From: Sympetrum striolatum
Taxonomy: Eukaryota; Arthropoda; Insecta; Odonata; Libellulidae
Assembly (NCBI GenBank): GCA_947579665.1
Contig: OX388345.1
Span: 32,145,849 to 32,209,848, forward strand
Direction: 5' to 3'
Length of the DNA stretch: 64,000 bases
Part shown: piece after piece, positions 62,955 to 64,000 of the stretch
How positions within the stretch are numbered: the stretch's first letter is position 1
Layout of the letters: every line of letters begins with the position of its first letter
Made by a program: the position numbers and the translations under genes
The notes under the pieces: model-generated
Seen by the model: only the letters and a program-made list of their open reading frames with translations
Told to the model about the DNA's origin: nothing
The model's database searches: none

Positions 62955-63122
62955 TCATACAAACAACGGTTAACACAAACACCCATGCTCTAGCCTAGCC
63001 CTAATTAGAGCACCTAGCCCGGGAAAATCCGGTTAGCCGAGATTAGAACCTGGGACCTCAGTGAAAGAAACCGTTAACCATAACTAACCTAGTAATTAAA
63101 TAACCATTCCACCACTGAGGTC
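62955..63122 (-). repeat. tRNA-derived SINE-like element, family 1
   Basis: The minus strand shares ACTGAGGTCCCAGGTTCTAA, then CCGGATTTTCCCGGGCTAGG and ATGGGTGTTTGTG, with the copy at 4830-4962. The A-box region (GGTGGAATGGTTA) is separated from the B box by extra sequence, so this copy is more decayed. Confidence 0.65.
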
Positions 63123-63504
63123 GGTTAAACCAAATTTAACGTAATAATAATAATAGAGTCTATTGTTTTGTGGCAAGCCACCTAAAACAAAATTGGATTT
63201 AACAGTTTTACATAAATCGCAGTGAACGAATATAATAATACAACAAAACCAAAATTAAATACAATTTTTCAAACATAGAGTTTTTGGATCTATTACATAC
63301 AAACATAAACAAACTGAAAAAACATCTACAGTCCATGCCTTTTCCATTACATAAGTTTAATACAATGGTTTGAATGTATTTACTTTTTTACTTGCGTACA
63401 AAGTAGACCCTATTTATTCGATAAATGAGCGAGCCATTTTTCCAATTTCTTCCTAATTTAATTAATCACTTCAGGCAATCGCCAAAGTGGAACTTATGCA
63501 TAAA
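63123..63504. other. Intronic stretch without recognisable features
   Basis: AT-rich DNA. Nothing supportable seen. Confidence 0.55.
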
Positions 63505-63582
63505 CAGGTAAAAGAAAACAAAATTTGAGGTCCACAAAATACTATTTCGTGGAAGTTGTCAAATTTTGTTTTCTTTTAACTG
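63505..63582. repeat. 78-nt hairpin (pre-miRNA-sized)
   Basis: A perfect 20-bp stem (TAAAAGAAAACAAAATTTGA, 63509-63528, with its complement at 63559-63578) is extended inward by GTCCACAAAATA pairing imperfectly with TATTTCGTGGAA. Arms are about 35 nt with a tiny loop. It is A/T-rich, so chance or a foldback relic is possible. Confidence 0.6.
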
Positions 63583-64000
63583 ATTCCTTCCTAAATTTTT
63601 CATTACTATCTTCATTCTTTATTATCGACAGGAAAAAGACAGAAAGCAATTCATCCATTGCCCAAATCCTACGTAACACCGAATTCCAAATTCCTAGAAA
63701 GCTGTCCGAATCCACCGAAAACGAACGTAAGAAAGACGCGTGGGAAATGCGACGAAAACCAGTGAATTGCTTTGGAGGAATTCCTCGTGACGGCCGTCGA
63801 TTGTTTTATTCTGAGAACCGACCTTCGAATGGCTCAGCCACCGACGGCGCGGATGCCTTAAAAATCGAACGAGTACACCCTCCTTTTTATCGACGCTTTT
63901 AAAATCATCGTTTACGCGAATCGGAATAAAATATGCGCTCCGATGCCCACCTGGTTCGCTCGGAAAGGAAGCTTCCGCCGCACTATAAATAGCTCAACAA
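63583..64000. other. Terminal stretch, CpG-richer, no gene recognised
   Basis: 63640-64000 is more GC/CpG-rich than the intron average and contains a plus-strand open frame (63525-63902) with no recognisable domain and no clear splice context. Unassigned. Confidence 0.45.

Larger units (their letters stand above)
21810..64000 (-). other. Hecw upstream intron (at least 42 kb) or 5' flank
   Basis: Exon 21809-21696 begins mid-codon, so at least one coding exon lies further upstream on the minus strand. I searched here for a HECW_N exon ending in a one-base phase (expected DWIGxYL-like sequence) and saw none. The whole stretch is therefore most simply one very long intron continuing past base 64000, although a small missed exon is possible. 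Contents are listed separately. No other protein-coding gene was recognised. Confidence 0.65.

Noticed and set aside
63525..63902. 125-codon plus-strand frame at the right edge
   Set aside because: No recognisable domain; its first part is a hairpin repeat and the composition is like other CpG-rich intronic patches.
21810..64000. Search for the upstream HECW_N exon (DWIGxYL-like, phase-1 donor)
   Set aside because: No candidate donor (ACTYACC on the plus strand) had a suitable upstream peptide; the exon is probably beyond the window.

Overview
This is eukaryotic nuclear DNA from an animal, most likely an arthropod. That assignment rests on AT-rich introns, GC- and CpG-rich exons, tRNA-derived SINE-like repeats, hAT-like and TTAA-bounded terminal-inverted-repeat elements, and a single invertebrate-type HECW gene. 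The species cannot be named from the sequence. No bacterial or viral coding features were seen.

The one protein-coding gene I can support is the middle of a HECW-type (NEDL) HECT E3 ubiquitin ligase gene on the minus strand. Nine exons between 21809 and 221 join in perfect phase (3569 nt, about 1190 codons). In transcription order they encode: the end of the HECW N-terminal domain (21809-21696, 20352-20116), a C2 domain split over three exons (14178-13904, 8042-7903 and the start of 4344-2297), a huge low-complexity linker (most of 4344-2297), WW domain 1 (2087-1940), the HECW helical region (1509-1275, 871-686) and WW domain 2 (871-686, 406-221). The catalytic HECT exons lie off the left edge. 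The first coding exons lie off the right edge or were not recognised. The 3' introns are 0.2-0.45 kb and the 5' introns 1.3-6 kb; the intron upstream of the first exon seen runs at least 42 kb to the right end.

The rest is intron filled with repeats and structural DNA: an intact tRNA-Lys(UUU) gene at 43920-43992, several tRNA-derived SINE-like copies, long foldback elements (best: 27141-27359, arms of about 80 nt), miRNA-precursor-sized hairpins (26167-26246, 63505-63582), diverged tandem duplications, and dispersed repeat pairs.

The most unusual structure is a degenerate array at about 36960-37960 (outliers at 38785 and 38931). In it a tRNA B-box-like motif recurs every 148-176 bp, together with a second conserved block. 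Other points for follow-up are an intron-retention reading frame with a membrane-like tail after exon 4344-2297, a tandem NAGNAG acceptor, and a Pro/Ala-rich expansion inside the C2 domain.
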